The notes below the pieces were generated by a model. The model saw only the letters and a program-made list of their open reading frames with translations, searched no databases and was not told the DNA's origin. Of a DNA stretch of 33,691 nucleotides, positions 21,234 through 31,472 are shown in pieces. Where the stretch lies: NCBI RefSeq assembly GCF_000760515.2, contig NW_013546301.1, positions 1 through 33,691 of the forward strand, read 5' to 3'. This stretch comes from Mitosporidium daphniae (lineage: Eukaryota; Microsporidia). The translations under genes and the position numbers were made by a program. Each line of letters starts with the position of its first letter. Position 1 is the stretch's first letter.

Positions 21234-22551
<1,318 letters not shown>

Positions 22552-22709
22552 TGAACCCGACAGTGGAAAGGCTGGTTCGTATATTTATAAACTTTCATTT
22601 CGACATAAATTTCGACGAGACAACAACTGAAACGCAATTACCAATCGGATCGGCATACTCCAATTCATACAATTTGCAAAAGTAGCCCAGTTTTTAAATT
22701 AATTTATCG

Positions 22710-24434
22710 TCACATTTTTCTAATCAATTTCCCAAACAAGGTGGAGGCAGTTCCCCCGATGATTTCAAGCTCAACAAAGTCCCCGCAACACAATACCCCG
22801 TCGTCTCGGTGTAAATTTGCCATGGTTTCCTGGTATCCCTCTTTTATAATGACCATCTTGTTTCCTTGGTTCCTACCGCGCCACTCTTTTTCGGCCCTTC
22901 TGCTGGGCCCTTCCAGCAAAACAAGCTCTTTCTTCCCGATCCATTTTTCTTTTACAAGATCATCTGCGATTTGGTAAAACCGGTCAATAAGCCGTCTTAA
23001 TCTTTTGCTCTTGATTTCTTCCGGGACGTCATCGCTCATCGTTCTTGCTGCGTGTGTCTTTGCTCGTTGCGAGTATGAAAATAAATATCCCGTATCGTAC
23101 TTTGCAATCTCAAGCAGCGAAAGAGTTTCTTCAAACTCAGCATCGGTTTCGCCACAAAACCCCACAATGATATCGGTAGAAATTGTGACGCCCGGAATTG
23201 TGTCCCTAATGGTGTTTAAAAGATCGATGTAGGCCTCTCTGGTGTATCCTCTCCGCATTCTGTCAAGTACACTAGAAGAGCCTGATTGTGCTGGCAGATG
23301 GATGTGTTTGCAAATGTTGCTCCTTTCGCTCATTAGTTTAAGTAAGGACATTGGAAAATCTTTTGGATGCGGGCTAGTAAATCTAAACCATGTTTTGGGG
23401 AATTTCTCGGACAAAATATCCAAAAGATCCGCAAATCTTGCAACGTTAGCGCCGGCAAGCTTTTGCTTGTAAATGGTTTTAAACCCAGGCGCCAGGTGTG
23501 ATGCGTCTTCAAGAGTTGCAGTTGCAGCCATCGTTTGATCAAGATACGAGTTGACATTTTGACCCAAAAGCGTCACTACTTTTACATCTTCTTGCTCAAC
23601 CAAATGCCTAACCTCATTAATAATGGTGTGGAAAGGTCTGGACCTTTCCCTTCCTCTGGTAAAAGGTACAATGCAATAAGAACACATGTTGTCGCATCCG
23701 CGCATAATGCTAACAAACGCAGCCTTTGATGAGGGGTCTACTCTGACAGGCCTTAGCTCGGCATATGTCTCTTCGATCGATAACTGTACATTAATTGAAG
23801 GCATTCCAGTTATCCCGGTTGTCCTTAACAATTGGGGTAAAGATCTATATGCATCTGGACCGCAAACCACATCTGCGCATCTTTTCCCTGTAGTCAGAAC
23901 CCCTTTTAATCTTTCGGCCATGCATCCCAAAATGCCAACCAATAAAGGCCGTTGGCTTTGTTTCTTTTTAAGGCCCAGTTTGGAGTTTGCATGTTCATGA
24001 CAGTGTCGTAATGCATCGATGCGTTCAAAAATTTTGGTTTCCGCATTTTCACGGATCGAACAAGTCATCAATAGTACTGCATCGGCCGGTGTTGTTTGTG
24101 GATCGGAGAATTTCGCGATAAGGTTAAAGCCAGCGTCTAGCAATATGGAGCGAACGAGCTCAGTATCGGATACATTCATTTGACACCCATATGTCTCCAG
24201 TGCAACTGTTCTCGGAAAAGTTCCCTCCTGCGTGTTCAAATTCAAATCTCCAATTATTTCTTCACAATCGGTGGGAGATGTTTGGTGGTGAAAAGTAGAC
24301 GACTCAGTTAAGCTGTTCCCTGCATCTTTTACATGTAAAAAATCGCTGAGCAAAGGGCCTTGTTTGGGCAAAACCCTTTGTTGCGTAGAAAAAGCCCTCC
24401 TTAATTGCAAAAAGAAAGTAACTTTCTGGGACAT
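22710..24434 (-). CDS. CDK5RAP1: CDK5RAP1/MiaB-like tRNA methylthiotransferase
   Basis: Radical-SAM enzyme that adds a methylthio group to isopentenyl-adenosine 37 of tRNAs, probably mitochondrial. Single exon, 574 residues. N-terminus MSQKVTFFLQLRRAFSTQQ is a convincing presequence. The UPF0004 domain carries the three auxiliary-cluster cysteines (YGCQMNVSDTE, TCSIRENAETK, GCMAERLK). The radical-SAM motif is CDNMCSYCIVPFTRGRERSR (CxxxCxxC). LLGQNVNSY, HLPAQSGSS and DIIVGFCGET follow, then a C-terminal TRAM domain. The CDK5RAP1-type insertion between LGQNVNSY and the next block is present. Start at 24434 is the first ATG; 12 bp separate it from the divergent PROSC start. Confidence 0.94.
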   Translation of the reverse strand: MSQKVTFFLQLRRAFSTQQRVLPKQGPLLSDFLHVKDAGNSLTESSTFHHQTSPTDCEEIIGDLNLNTQEGTFPRTVALETYGCQMNVSDTELVRSILLDAGFNLIAKFSDPQTTPADAVLLMTCSIRENAETKIFERIDALRHCHEHANSKLGLKKKQSQRPLLVGILGCMAERLKGVLTTGKRCADVVCGPDAYRSLPQLLRTTGITGMPSINVQLSIEETYAELRPVRVDPSSKAAFVSIMRGCDNMCSYCIVPFTRGRERSRPFHTIINEVRHLVEQEDVKVVTLLGQNVNSYLDQTMAATATLEDASHLAPGFKTIYKQKLAGANVARFADLLDILSEKFPKTWFRFTSPHPKDFPMSLLKLMSERSNICKHIHLPAQSGSSSVLDRMRRGYTREAYIDLLNTIRDTIPGVTISTDIIVGFCGETDAEFEETLSLLEIAKYDTGYLFSYSQRAKTHAARTMSDDVPEEIKSKRLRRLIDRFYQIADDLVKEKWIGKKELVLLEGPSRRAEKEWRGRNQGNKMVIIKEGYQETMANLHRDDGVLCCGDFVELEIIGGTASTLFGKLIRKM

Positions 24435-24446
24435 TAAATTTAAAAA
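24435..24446. promoter_or_regulatory. 12-bp gap between divergent start codons
   Basis: The ATGs of the methylthiotransferase (minus) and PROSC (plus) are only 12 bp apart in an A/T-only stretch. Promoter elements of each gene must lie inside the other's transcribed or coding region unless starts are further downstream. Confidence 0.6.
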
Positions 24447-25219
24447 ATGAGGTCCAGAATTGACGAAATTCGAGGCCACATCGGACAGAACGATGTCGTT
24501 CTTGTTGCGGTCACGAAAGGACGCACCGTTGATGAAATTCTACAGGCCTATTCATATGGAATAAGGGATTTTGGCGAATCTTATGTGGGTCAATTTCCAT
24601 TAATCATGTCTGCCCTAGGTACAGGAGCTAGTACAGAAAGCAAAGGAGGTTAATATGCTTGCCACATAATTTTGTCAGTGTCCTCCCGATATTAGATGGC
24701 ATTTCATCGGTGCTTTACAAAGCAACAAGATTTCCGCACTGGCAAGTAAGCGTGCTTCTTGCTCGTTTGTTTATAGAAATCCCAAATATATTCATGATCC
24801 ACTCGATATCTTGCACCAAACACGTTCAAATATTGTAGGCGGCTCTACACGAAAAGAAGCTTTGTGTCCTGATCCAAGTCAACGTGTCGCGTGAGCTTCG
24901 TAATGGTGTTTTGTGACAATTTCTAGAAAAGTCGGGTGTCGCGCCTGAATATGACGCCATCAATAGCATGACGTGCTTTATTGAAGAAAATGCGCCCAAC
25001 CTAGTTCTCAAGGGCTTTATGTGCATTGACGAAAAATCGCCGCACATACAGGTCGATTGCGCGAGCTGCTCATTTTCCAAAATGAACGCCATCGGTAAAC
25101 GGTTTCGGGGCTTTCCTCAATTAAGCATGGGGATGACCGATGACTATAAACACGCCCTGAAACATGGAGCTACCATCATTCGGGTCGGATCAGCCATATT
25201 TGGGACCTTAAAAAAGTAG
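24447..25219 (+). CDS. PLPBP: Pyridoxal phosphate homeostasis protein (PROSC/YggS)
   Basis: Single-domain PLP-binding protein that buffers vitamin B6. LVAVTKGRT holds the PLP lysine; other blocks are [59 protein letters not shown] and [10 protein letters not shown]. Introns: 24585-24618, 24649-24678, 24746-24776 and 24900-24926. Between them the frame meets TAG at 24836. Either a 15-nt intron (24824-24838, GTTCAA...TTGTAG) is removed, or the base is a true stop or sequencing error; the family fit is good on both sides. Model with the 15-nt intron is 211 residues. Convergent with APC8, stops 4 bp apart. Confidence 0.88.
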
Positions 25220-25223
25220 GAAC

Positions 25224-27270
25224 CTAATATATGGGATCATTTATTTTAATGCTCGAAACCACTCTACACTCATCTGCCAGCGATACTGCCTCTTCCCTTT
25301 CCTAGAAAACAAATAAAATGTCAACATTTTCTTACAGGAAGCGAAAGCTCTGAGATGATGTTGGCCAATTTCAGTGCTTTGTCAGCTTGCTCTGTTTGCT
25401 TGTAATATTTGGCCAAGGCGAGGGCAATTTTTGCCCAAAAGGAGTCTAAATAGGAGACGGACTCGTTCTAGTCATTAAGGAGTGCAACACGTGCCTGATT
25501 GTACTTTTTGCTATTGTCCAAGAAAAGCTTTCCATTTACAAAGCACTTGAGAAGCGACAGAGGAAATCGATCCATTTTTGTAGCGCAGAATCCATTAACG
25601 TTCAAATATAGCTCTGCGAGGGCGCCTGCTGCTTCTAGCCGTGCCTCATAGATTCCGGGAAGAGAAACTTCCCAGAACTTGAAAATCTCTTCAATGTTTT
25701 CGCTAAATTCGATCCTGGAGGAGCTGGACGAAAAGCAAGGCTTGCATTTGGTGCCTAAGTTTGATTAACCCACAACCACTGCGTTACCAACTAGCAATGC
25801 GGTCAAGTATGCATTCGCTGAATTGCTCTGTAAAAGTGCATCTGGATACGCATGGTTTTGATGAAAATTCTCTTCCAAAACCGAACCAAGGGCAGTCCAC
25901 ATCCTGGGATCCTCGGGTCTCAATTCTTTGGCTTTTCTGAAGCAATAAATTGCAGCGGGTCGATCCTCTTGAAGGGAATACACATGGCCCAGGCCAAACC
26001 ATGATCTATAGTCAAAGGGAGAGATTTCTTGATCAGTTGCAAATAGTGCACTTACCTAGTGCGCATCGATATCTATCAATGGCCTCATCCAGCCGCTTGG
26101 ATTGGACTAGCTCATGCCCGGAAAGAGTCCAGGCCATAGAATAGCCTGGATCTACGGTCAGCGCTCTGCTGAACATATCTAAAGCAGCCTGAGAATCTCC
26201 ATTTAGCGAAAATAAGTTTCCAACAACAATCAGAGCTACAGCAGATCGTTCATCGATTGATTTAGCGCGGGCTGCCAATAGCTCCAGGGACACAAAATCT
26301 TCACTTAGAAATAGCAGGTTTGCCAGGATGTCAAATCCTTCCAACGAATAGTTGGAAATCGTCATGTCCAGAAAAGATTGAACCAAAGGCAAAAAGGAGG
26401 TCGATGCAGAAGCACTCTTGGTTCTTTTTAAAATTTCATTTTCAAGTACAAAAAGCCGGATAAATTGCGAAGCTTTGTAATGCTCGGGAAAGCCATTGAG
26501 CATGGAAGAATACTTTTCTAAAGAGGACTCCCCTGCTTCGAAGCAGGGGATCAACTCCTTATGGCATATTATCTGAAAAAACGGGAACAAAAACAGCTGC
26601 TGGAGATCACAATCTGATTGAACCTGTTTCACCTAAGAGAAGCACGAATACAAACCTGCTCTGCTCCGCTGATCGTTTGAGACAGGTAATACCAGCACGA
26701 CCAATTGCCAGCATACTGAACTAGGGAAGCCCTAAAAGATGCGGCAGCCTTGTTTCTTGAGTTTGACTTGAATAAAATGACTCCTTTTCTTCAAAGTTAG
26801 ACAAAGAAAAGTAATTACAAAAACAGCAGAAATGCTCTGGCAATTCCCTCAGATGACTTTGATAGAGCGACTTCTGTTCGGCCAAGTAGTGGGAACAGCG
26901 CGTTTTTCAATGCGCTTCTCCATTGAACTACTTTCGAATAGTAATACTCTTTTGAAACGCATCGAAAATCAAGAGTCACACATTGCGAAGTCTCTCTTTC
27001 AAGTTTTAGAAGATCAAAATAGATGCACAAGAATTGCCCAAGTGGGCAGCCAGCTTCTTCCCATTTCGAGTAAAAGTGGGAGGCTCTTGCAAATGCTCCA
27101 GTTGATAAGCAGGACCATGCATATCTTGCATCGGATTCTGGCATTTTGGCTCCCACTAAAATAAAGGCCTCTGAAAGTAAAGAGGGAAGACAAGGAGGCA
27201 CCCCGGAATTAATTTGGCAAATCCTATTCGAACATAAAGCAATCAACACGGGATTACCATTCCTTTGCAT
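25224..27270 (-). CDS. CDC23: APC/C subunit Cdc23/APC8 (TPR protein)
   Basis: Tetratricopeptide scaffold of the anaphase-promoting ubiquitin ligase; 625 residues, seven exons. Introns: 26789-26818 (AAG acceptor), 26633-26655 (23 nt), 26028-26055 (AAG acceptor), 25755-25787, 25468-25488 (21 nt) and 25302-25335. The N-terminus has the APC8 helix ESDARYAWSCLSTGAFARAS. The hallmark TPR run reads YSMAWTLSGHELVQSK, ISPFDYRSWFGLGHVYSLQE, and CFRKAKELRPEDPRMWTALG, close to the Cdc23 consensus. The final TPRs are shorter and diverged. Start is the first ATG in the open frame; a few more residues could come from an unseen upstream exon. Confidence 0.92.
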
Positions 27271-27360
27271 AGGGTAAAGAATAGATATGACAAAGAGTAA
27301 AGGATAGCGCAAGTTCGCCTTTTAAGTGATCCATCCACAAAATTACAAATTTATTTTCAC

Positions 27361-27782
27361 TTAAAAATGAAACTTAAAATCGGGAGCATCGATGGATTCG
27401 TCAGAATTTGCCAGAATCTCTCTGGACAAGATGTTGGACGAAAGACCCAATGTCTGGCGATTTTTAGCAATACCTTCGGCTATTAAGCGCTCTTGTCTAA
27501 GACGGAATGCCATGTGTGCGCCAAATAACTGCTCCGCGCGGATTTCAGATAAAGTGGCGTCAATGGAATGCCAATTCTCCAAATTTGCCTGCAGGGGATG
27601 CTTCTCGGCATGTTCCGAAGCAGCGACGTCCCTAGGCCCAAATCTCAAATTATCTCTCGGACCATAGGCTCCATATGTCTCATCTATAACTTCGTTTCTA
27701 TTATCTTGCGCCAAATAATTCTCGAAAAAGGGTGGCTTAATGAAAGACTAGAGGGTGAAATTATTTTCAAATCACATACCAT
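27361..27782 (-). CDS. UMP1: Proteasome maturation factor Ump1
   Basis: Assembly chaperone of the 20S proteasome, degraded as its first substrate. Predicted 129 residues. The large exon (27361-27747) has no ATG at its 5' end; a 32-nt intron (27748-27779) places a lone ATG (27780-27782) as the whole coding part of exon 1, giving MSFIKPPFFENY. Family blocks: EKHPLQANLENW, QLFGAHMAFRLRQERLI (Ump1 reads YG-H-P-RL-ME), LSSNILSREILANSDESID (SSNL-LDIL-G-DE-ID). Size is close to yeast Ump1 (148). Confidence 0.85.
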
Positions 27783-27878
27783 GTCTAATTGCTGAAAATA
27801 AAATTTACCATCTCACCCTCACCCTAAGCCTTTGAATGCAAATTTTATTAAAAATTTAATTTCCAAATATATGAATAC

Positions 27879-27888
27879 GGCCAATCAG
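27879..27888 (+). promoter_or_regulatory. CCAAT box (1 of 2)
   Basis: GGCCAATCAG in the shared promoter between Ump1 (minus) and the forkhead gene (plus), 93 bp before the forkhead ATG. The flanks fit NF-Y/HAP sites; function is inference. Confidence 0.5.
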
Positions 27889-27916
27889 ACGATCCACATG
27901 TCCACTGGTGGGAAAT

Positions 27917-27926
27917 GGCCAATCGG
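27917..27926 (+). promoter_or_regulatory. CCAAT box (2 of 2)
   Basis: GGCCAATCGG, 38 bp downstream of the first copy and in the same orientation, 55 bp before the forkhead ATG. Confidence 0.5.
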
Positions 27927-27980
27927 AGCAGGAAACAGGGCAATTATGTAAAGTTCTTTTAACGAGCCATTTTTAATGCC

Positions 27981-29099
27981 ATGAATAATAATAGCGGTGA
28001 AAATATTGTATTTAGGTCGTCGAAAGAAGAGTATTCAGCATACTCAGAAACATCGGCGTATTCAGCAACATCGGACGAGGAGGGGCCATACGAATGGGGC
28101 GGAGATGGATACATGAATACTAAATTTCCAAAGCCGGATATCCCATATGTTGAGCTTATCGTAGAGGCATTGGAAAGTGCAGCACCAAAAAAAATGTTAA
28201 CGCTTACGGAAATTTATAAAAGGATCATGATGAAGCATCCATACTTTAAGACGGCCCCGTCAAGGTGGAGAGTAAGGCAGTAGCATTTTTATCTGTAGAA
28301 CTCGATCAGACACAACCTTTCCTTGCACCCGAGATTTGCAAGGGTCGCTCAGGCAGACAAGTCAAAAGGATCATTTTGGAAATTTGCTACGGGAGATTCT
28401 AACGAAGAGCCCAAGCCACAAAGTTCGTTAAAAATGAGCAATTCAAAGAGGCAAATGAATCCCCGCATACTGGCTGGGTATAAACAGGCCATTAACTTTT
28501 CTCGTGTACAAAATCCGGAAAATAGCCGACCGATATTCTCTGTCAAACATCCAGCTTCGTTTCGAAAAAAGCAAAAGAAGGTTAAAATAAAGAAAAAAAA
28601 GAAACATACGGAAGGATACACCGATTTTTATGATGACGACAGCTCCCTATCGCCTTCTTTGAGATGCTGGTCTCCGATAGCCCAAATTTCGCGGCTCTCC
28701 TCGGCAGGAGAATCTGATGATGAGAAAAACGAATGCCAGCAAAAAAGAGGCAAACTAATTTTAAATCTTGACTATGGCGAAGATTTGAATCCTGTAAATA
28801 TCTTTTCATACTTAGACAACTTGAAACCGGTGGAATCTCCAGTCATATGGTTCAAGGCACAAAACTCGAATCAACGAGCAGAAGCTGAATATGGCTATTC
28901 GCATTCGTATTATAAAAAAAAATATTGGATACTGCCTCAATACAACTATGCTGCTCAATGCAATTATGCTGCTCACTATCAAGCCGCCATACCCCGCCCA
29001 TCTATAAAATCGATTCCAATTGCATATCCATCAGTAAGAAAGATAAACAATGCAGGCAACAGATTGTCGGATCAAAATACAATTTTTTGCTCGGAATGA
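27981..29099 (+). CDS. Forkhead transcription factor
   Basis: DNA-binding regulator, 363 residues. The winged-helix domain spans about residues 50-125: PYVELIVEALESAAPKKMLT, LTEIYKRIMMKHPYFKTA, then after a 27-nt intron (28272-28298) WRNSIRHNLSLHPRFARVAQ and KGSFWKFA. NSIRHNLSLH is the recognition helix and is fully conserved. The intron falls exactly between SRWR and NSIRHN. N-terminus is Ser/Tyr/Glu-rich; the C-terminal half has a Lys-rich patch (KKQKKVKIKKKKKH, likely nuclear localisation) and a Tyr/Gln-rich tail. No FHA domain is present, so it is not a full Fkh1/2-type protein. Confidence 0.93.
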
Positions 29100-29321
29100 T
29101 AGAATAGAGGAGGATATACAAATGAACGACAACTCACGCTAGCAAAATGATACCGTTTCACCGGGCCAGGGGATCGCATTAGTTGAAACGCTTTTAAAAT
29201 GGTCCTAAAAGCAGCGAAAAGAGCTTCTTTGGAAGTCAGGAGAGATAGATCGCTTCTGAAGCTTCTAAGAAAATAAATGCACAAACATTTAGCAACCGAT
29301 AAAGTTCCCGTGGAGATCGAA

Positions 29322-29870
29322 TTAAATTGACGAGATTAAAAGGTTGATGTGGCCAATCAGAGAGGTTTCAGCTTTGGCAATCACAGAAAATACGCACAAT
29401 ATGGAAAACAGGGATGATTCCGTAATTTGAGCCGGCTTATTTGCATAAAAGTCGACCAGCGTATCGAATGCATCTTGAGCATTGAGAAGATTTTCTGCGA
29501 TGATAAAAAGAAGGTCATGAAGGGAATTCAGAACGAAATAATCAAAAAAGCCGGAGCGAAGCAGATTTTCGTAGCAAAAAAAAAGGTACTTTACTTGAAT
29601 GCCTATTGAGTTCAGCTGCGAAGCTTGCCTATGCAAGAGCATAAAAGGATCCTCCTGATACAGTGCATCTTCTTGCTTGGTCCCAGCGGGATCATCCCCA
29701 TCATTACCATGATCATCATCGTCATCACGAGGGTGTTTCAGCCGTTGCATGTAACTGATCAGAATTTCGACGAAAGTTTGAACAGAGCCAAATAGCGCCT
29801 TCAAATTGGCTTCTATTTCGTGCGCATTTTTCAAAAACTCGAGACAAATAGCTTTCGGTCTGCAGCTCAT
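29322..29870 (-). CDS. Uncharacterised helical protein with acidic insert
   Basis: A 182-residue ORF starting MSCRPKAICLEFLKN. Helical N-terminus (FLKNAHEIEANLKALFG, FVEILISYMQRL), an Asp/His/Gly-rich linker (RDDDDDHGNDGDD), then helical sequence (LHDLLFIIAENLLNAQDAFD). The C-terminal stretch AFDTLVDFYANKPAQITESS faintly recalls the end of formin FH2 domains, but the upstream FH2 core is absent, so I do not assign it. A 67-nt intron at 29265-29331 would keep frame into SFRSDLSLLTSKEALFAAF and extend the gene to about 29072, overlapping the convergent forkhead stop; this is tentative because the intron is long for this genome. Confidence 0.6.
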   Translation of the reverse strand: MSCRPKAICLEFLKNAHEIEANLKALFGSVQTFVEILISYMQRLKHPRDDDDDHGNDGDDPAGTKQEDALYQEDPFMLLHRQASQLNSIGIQVKYLFFCYENLLRSGFFDYFVLNSLHDLLFIIAENLLNAQDAFDTLVDFYANKPAQITESSLFSILCVFSVIAKAETSLIGHINLLISSI

Positions 29871-29895
29871 TAAAATTAAAATTTACATCCATTGA

Positions 29896-29996
29896 ACGAC
29901 AATAAATTGTGGAATGAATGGTCAATTAAAACACGACAAATTATGGCAAGTAAACGATGATAAATTGTGGCAATTAAAAGCCGATAAATTGCACCA
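29896..29996 (+). repeat. Degenerate promoter repeats (GATAAATTGTGG type)
   Basis: Four imperfect copies of a roughly 25-bp A/T-rich unit containing (GA)(C/T)AAATT(G/A)TGG followed by CAATTAAA, just upstream of the second secreted gene. The third copy (29959-29975) includes GATAAATT, three bases, GCAATT, as in the promoter at 13487; a partial fourth GATAAATT begins at 29983. Confidence 0.7.
29959..29975 (+). promoter_or_regulatory. GATAAATT-GCAATT promoter element
   Basis: 92 bp upstream of the ATG of the His-rich secreted protein; matches the element upstream of the secreted protein at 13565 except for one extra base in the spacer. Confidence 0.5.
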
Positions 29997-30016
29997 CTAT
30001 GCCACTCGGTGGTACA

Positions 30017-30022
30017 TATAAA
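30017..30022 (+). promoter_or_regulatory. TATA box of the His-rich secreted protein
   Basis: TATAAA about 34 bp before the ATG at 30051, at normal TATA distance for a very short leader. Confidence 0.55.
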
Positions 30023-30050
30023 CACTCAAAAATGTCCAAGACATCACAAA

Positions 30051-30458
30051 ATGTATAAAAACATCCTCATTTTATCATACATTCTCGTTATCTTTGGATT
30101 CTCTCAGTATCATTGTGCAAGCCCATTGGAGGAAACTATGGAGGTGTCTCAAGATGCAGAAGGAGCTGCAAACACAGCTGGGTGCAAAGGCGATCGATGC
30201 AAATTAAAGGTCAAGTTTGAAGAGAAAGGACATCTTCATCGTCCATGCCGTGAAAAGTGCAGGGATTTTGAAGGCTGCGATTCATCTGACGACGGCAGAG
30301 GATGGAATTTTGCCGGCAGAGAGACGATTGAAATAGAAGGTATCAGAAGGGGCCATCACCATCACCATCACCATCACCATCATCGTCACCACCACCACCG
30401 TCATCACGACCATCGTCACTGCCATCCATATGACAGATGGTGTGGTAACTTCTATTAA
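30051..30458 (+). CDS. Secreted Cys/His-rich protein (unknown family)
   Basis: 135 residues. Signal peptide MYKNILILSYILVIFGFSQ followed by YHCASPLEE. The mature part has six to eight Cys (CKGDRCKLK, PCREKCRDFEGC, HCHPYDRWC), then a histidine run (about 30350-30420, mostly CAC/CAT with some Arg) and ends WCGNFY. It parallels the protein at 13565: Lys-rich start (KLKVKFEE versus KIKLGAKE), paired Cys around an Arg/Glu-rich section ending GC, IEGIRR versus IEAIRG, and a His/Arg tail. Metal binding by the His run is plausible; the biological role is unknown. Start at 30051 gives the signal peptide at the N-terminus. Confidence 0.75.
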   Translation: MYKNILILSYILVIFGFSQYHCASPLEETMEVSQDAEGAANTAGCKGDRCKLKVKFEEKGHLHRPCREKCRDFEGCDSSDDGRGWNFAGRETIEIEGIRRGHHHHHHHHHHRHHHHRHHDHRHCHPYDRWCGNFY

Positions 30459-30462
30459 CAAT

Positions 30463-30493
30463 CTGCTTCAATTCGCCATCTGCTTCAATTAAC
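30463..30493. repeat. Short direct repeat ATCTGCTTCAATT
   Basis: Two copies of a 13-bp sequence separated by a few bases, directly after the stop of the His-rich protein, in its 3' untranslated region. No function seen. Confidence 0.8.
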
Positions 30494-30659
30494 AAAATAA
30501 ATTTTTTGCAATTGNATTGTGTGTAGAATTTTAAAATAGAAGAATCGCTTTTTGCATGTGATGATTTGAACTCAAATGTACAACATAAAATCTTTTCGAA
30601 ATTCAACTAACTACACGTACTGTCAACTTAGCAAGGTTTGCACTCTATTTTTACCGTAG

Positions 30660-31247
<588 letters not shown>

Positions 31248-31255
31248 TCTCGTTT

Positions 31256-31293
31256 TCTAATATACTACTATTACTACTACTACTACTACTACA
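31256..31293. repeat. TAC trinucleotide microsatellite
   Basis: About ten TAC/TAT units just after the Arf1 stop, ending in CAATAAA, which may serve as its polyadenylation signal. The rest of 31294-31472 shows no gene. Confidence 0.85.
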
Positions 31294-31472
31294 ATAAACC
31301 CACTGTAAAGCCAGGCTTCATTTCTTAGCTTTGCCCTTGTAACTAGTTGAGCGCTGTTGGCTGCTTGGTATCGATTGGGTGTGCGGTGGGAGTAGTTTGC
31401 AAGGGGAGGTTTATTAGTTAATTTATGTTGTCATTATGGTGCAGGGTTGTATATTTATAGCGTGGCTGGCTA

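Noticed and set aside
23005-24000. Several plus-strand ORFs of 75-104 residues
   Set aside because: Antisense shadows of the CDK5RAP1-like gene.
30343-30606. Minus ORF rich in Asp/Gly
   Set aside because: Antisense of the histidine run and of the 3' untranslated region of the secreted gene; contains an ambiguous base.
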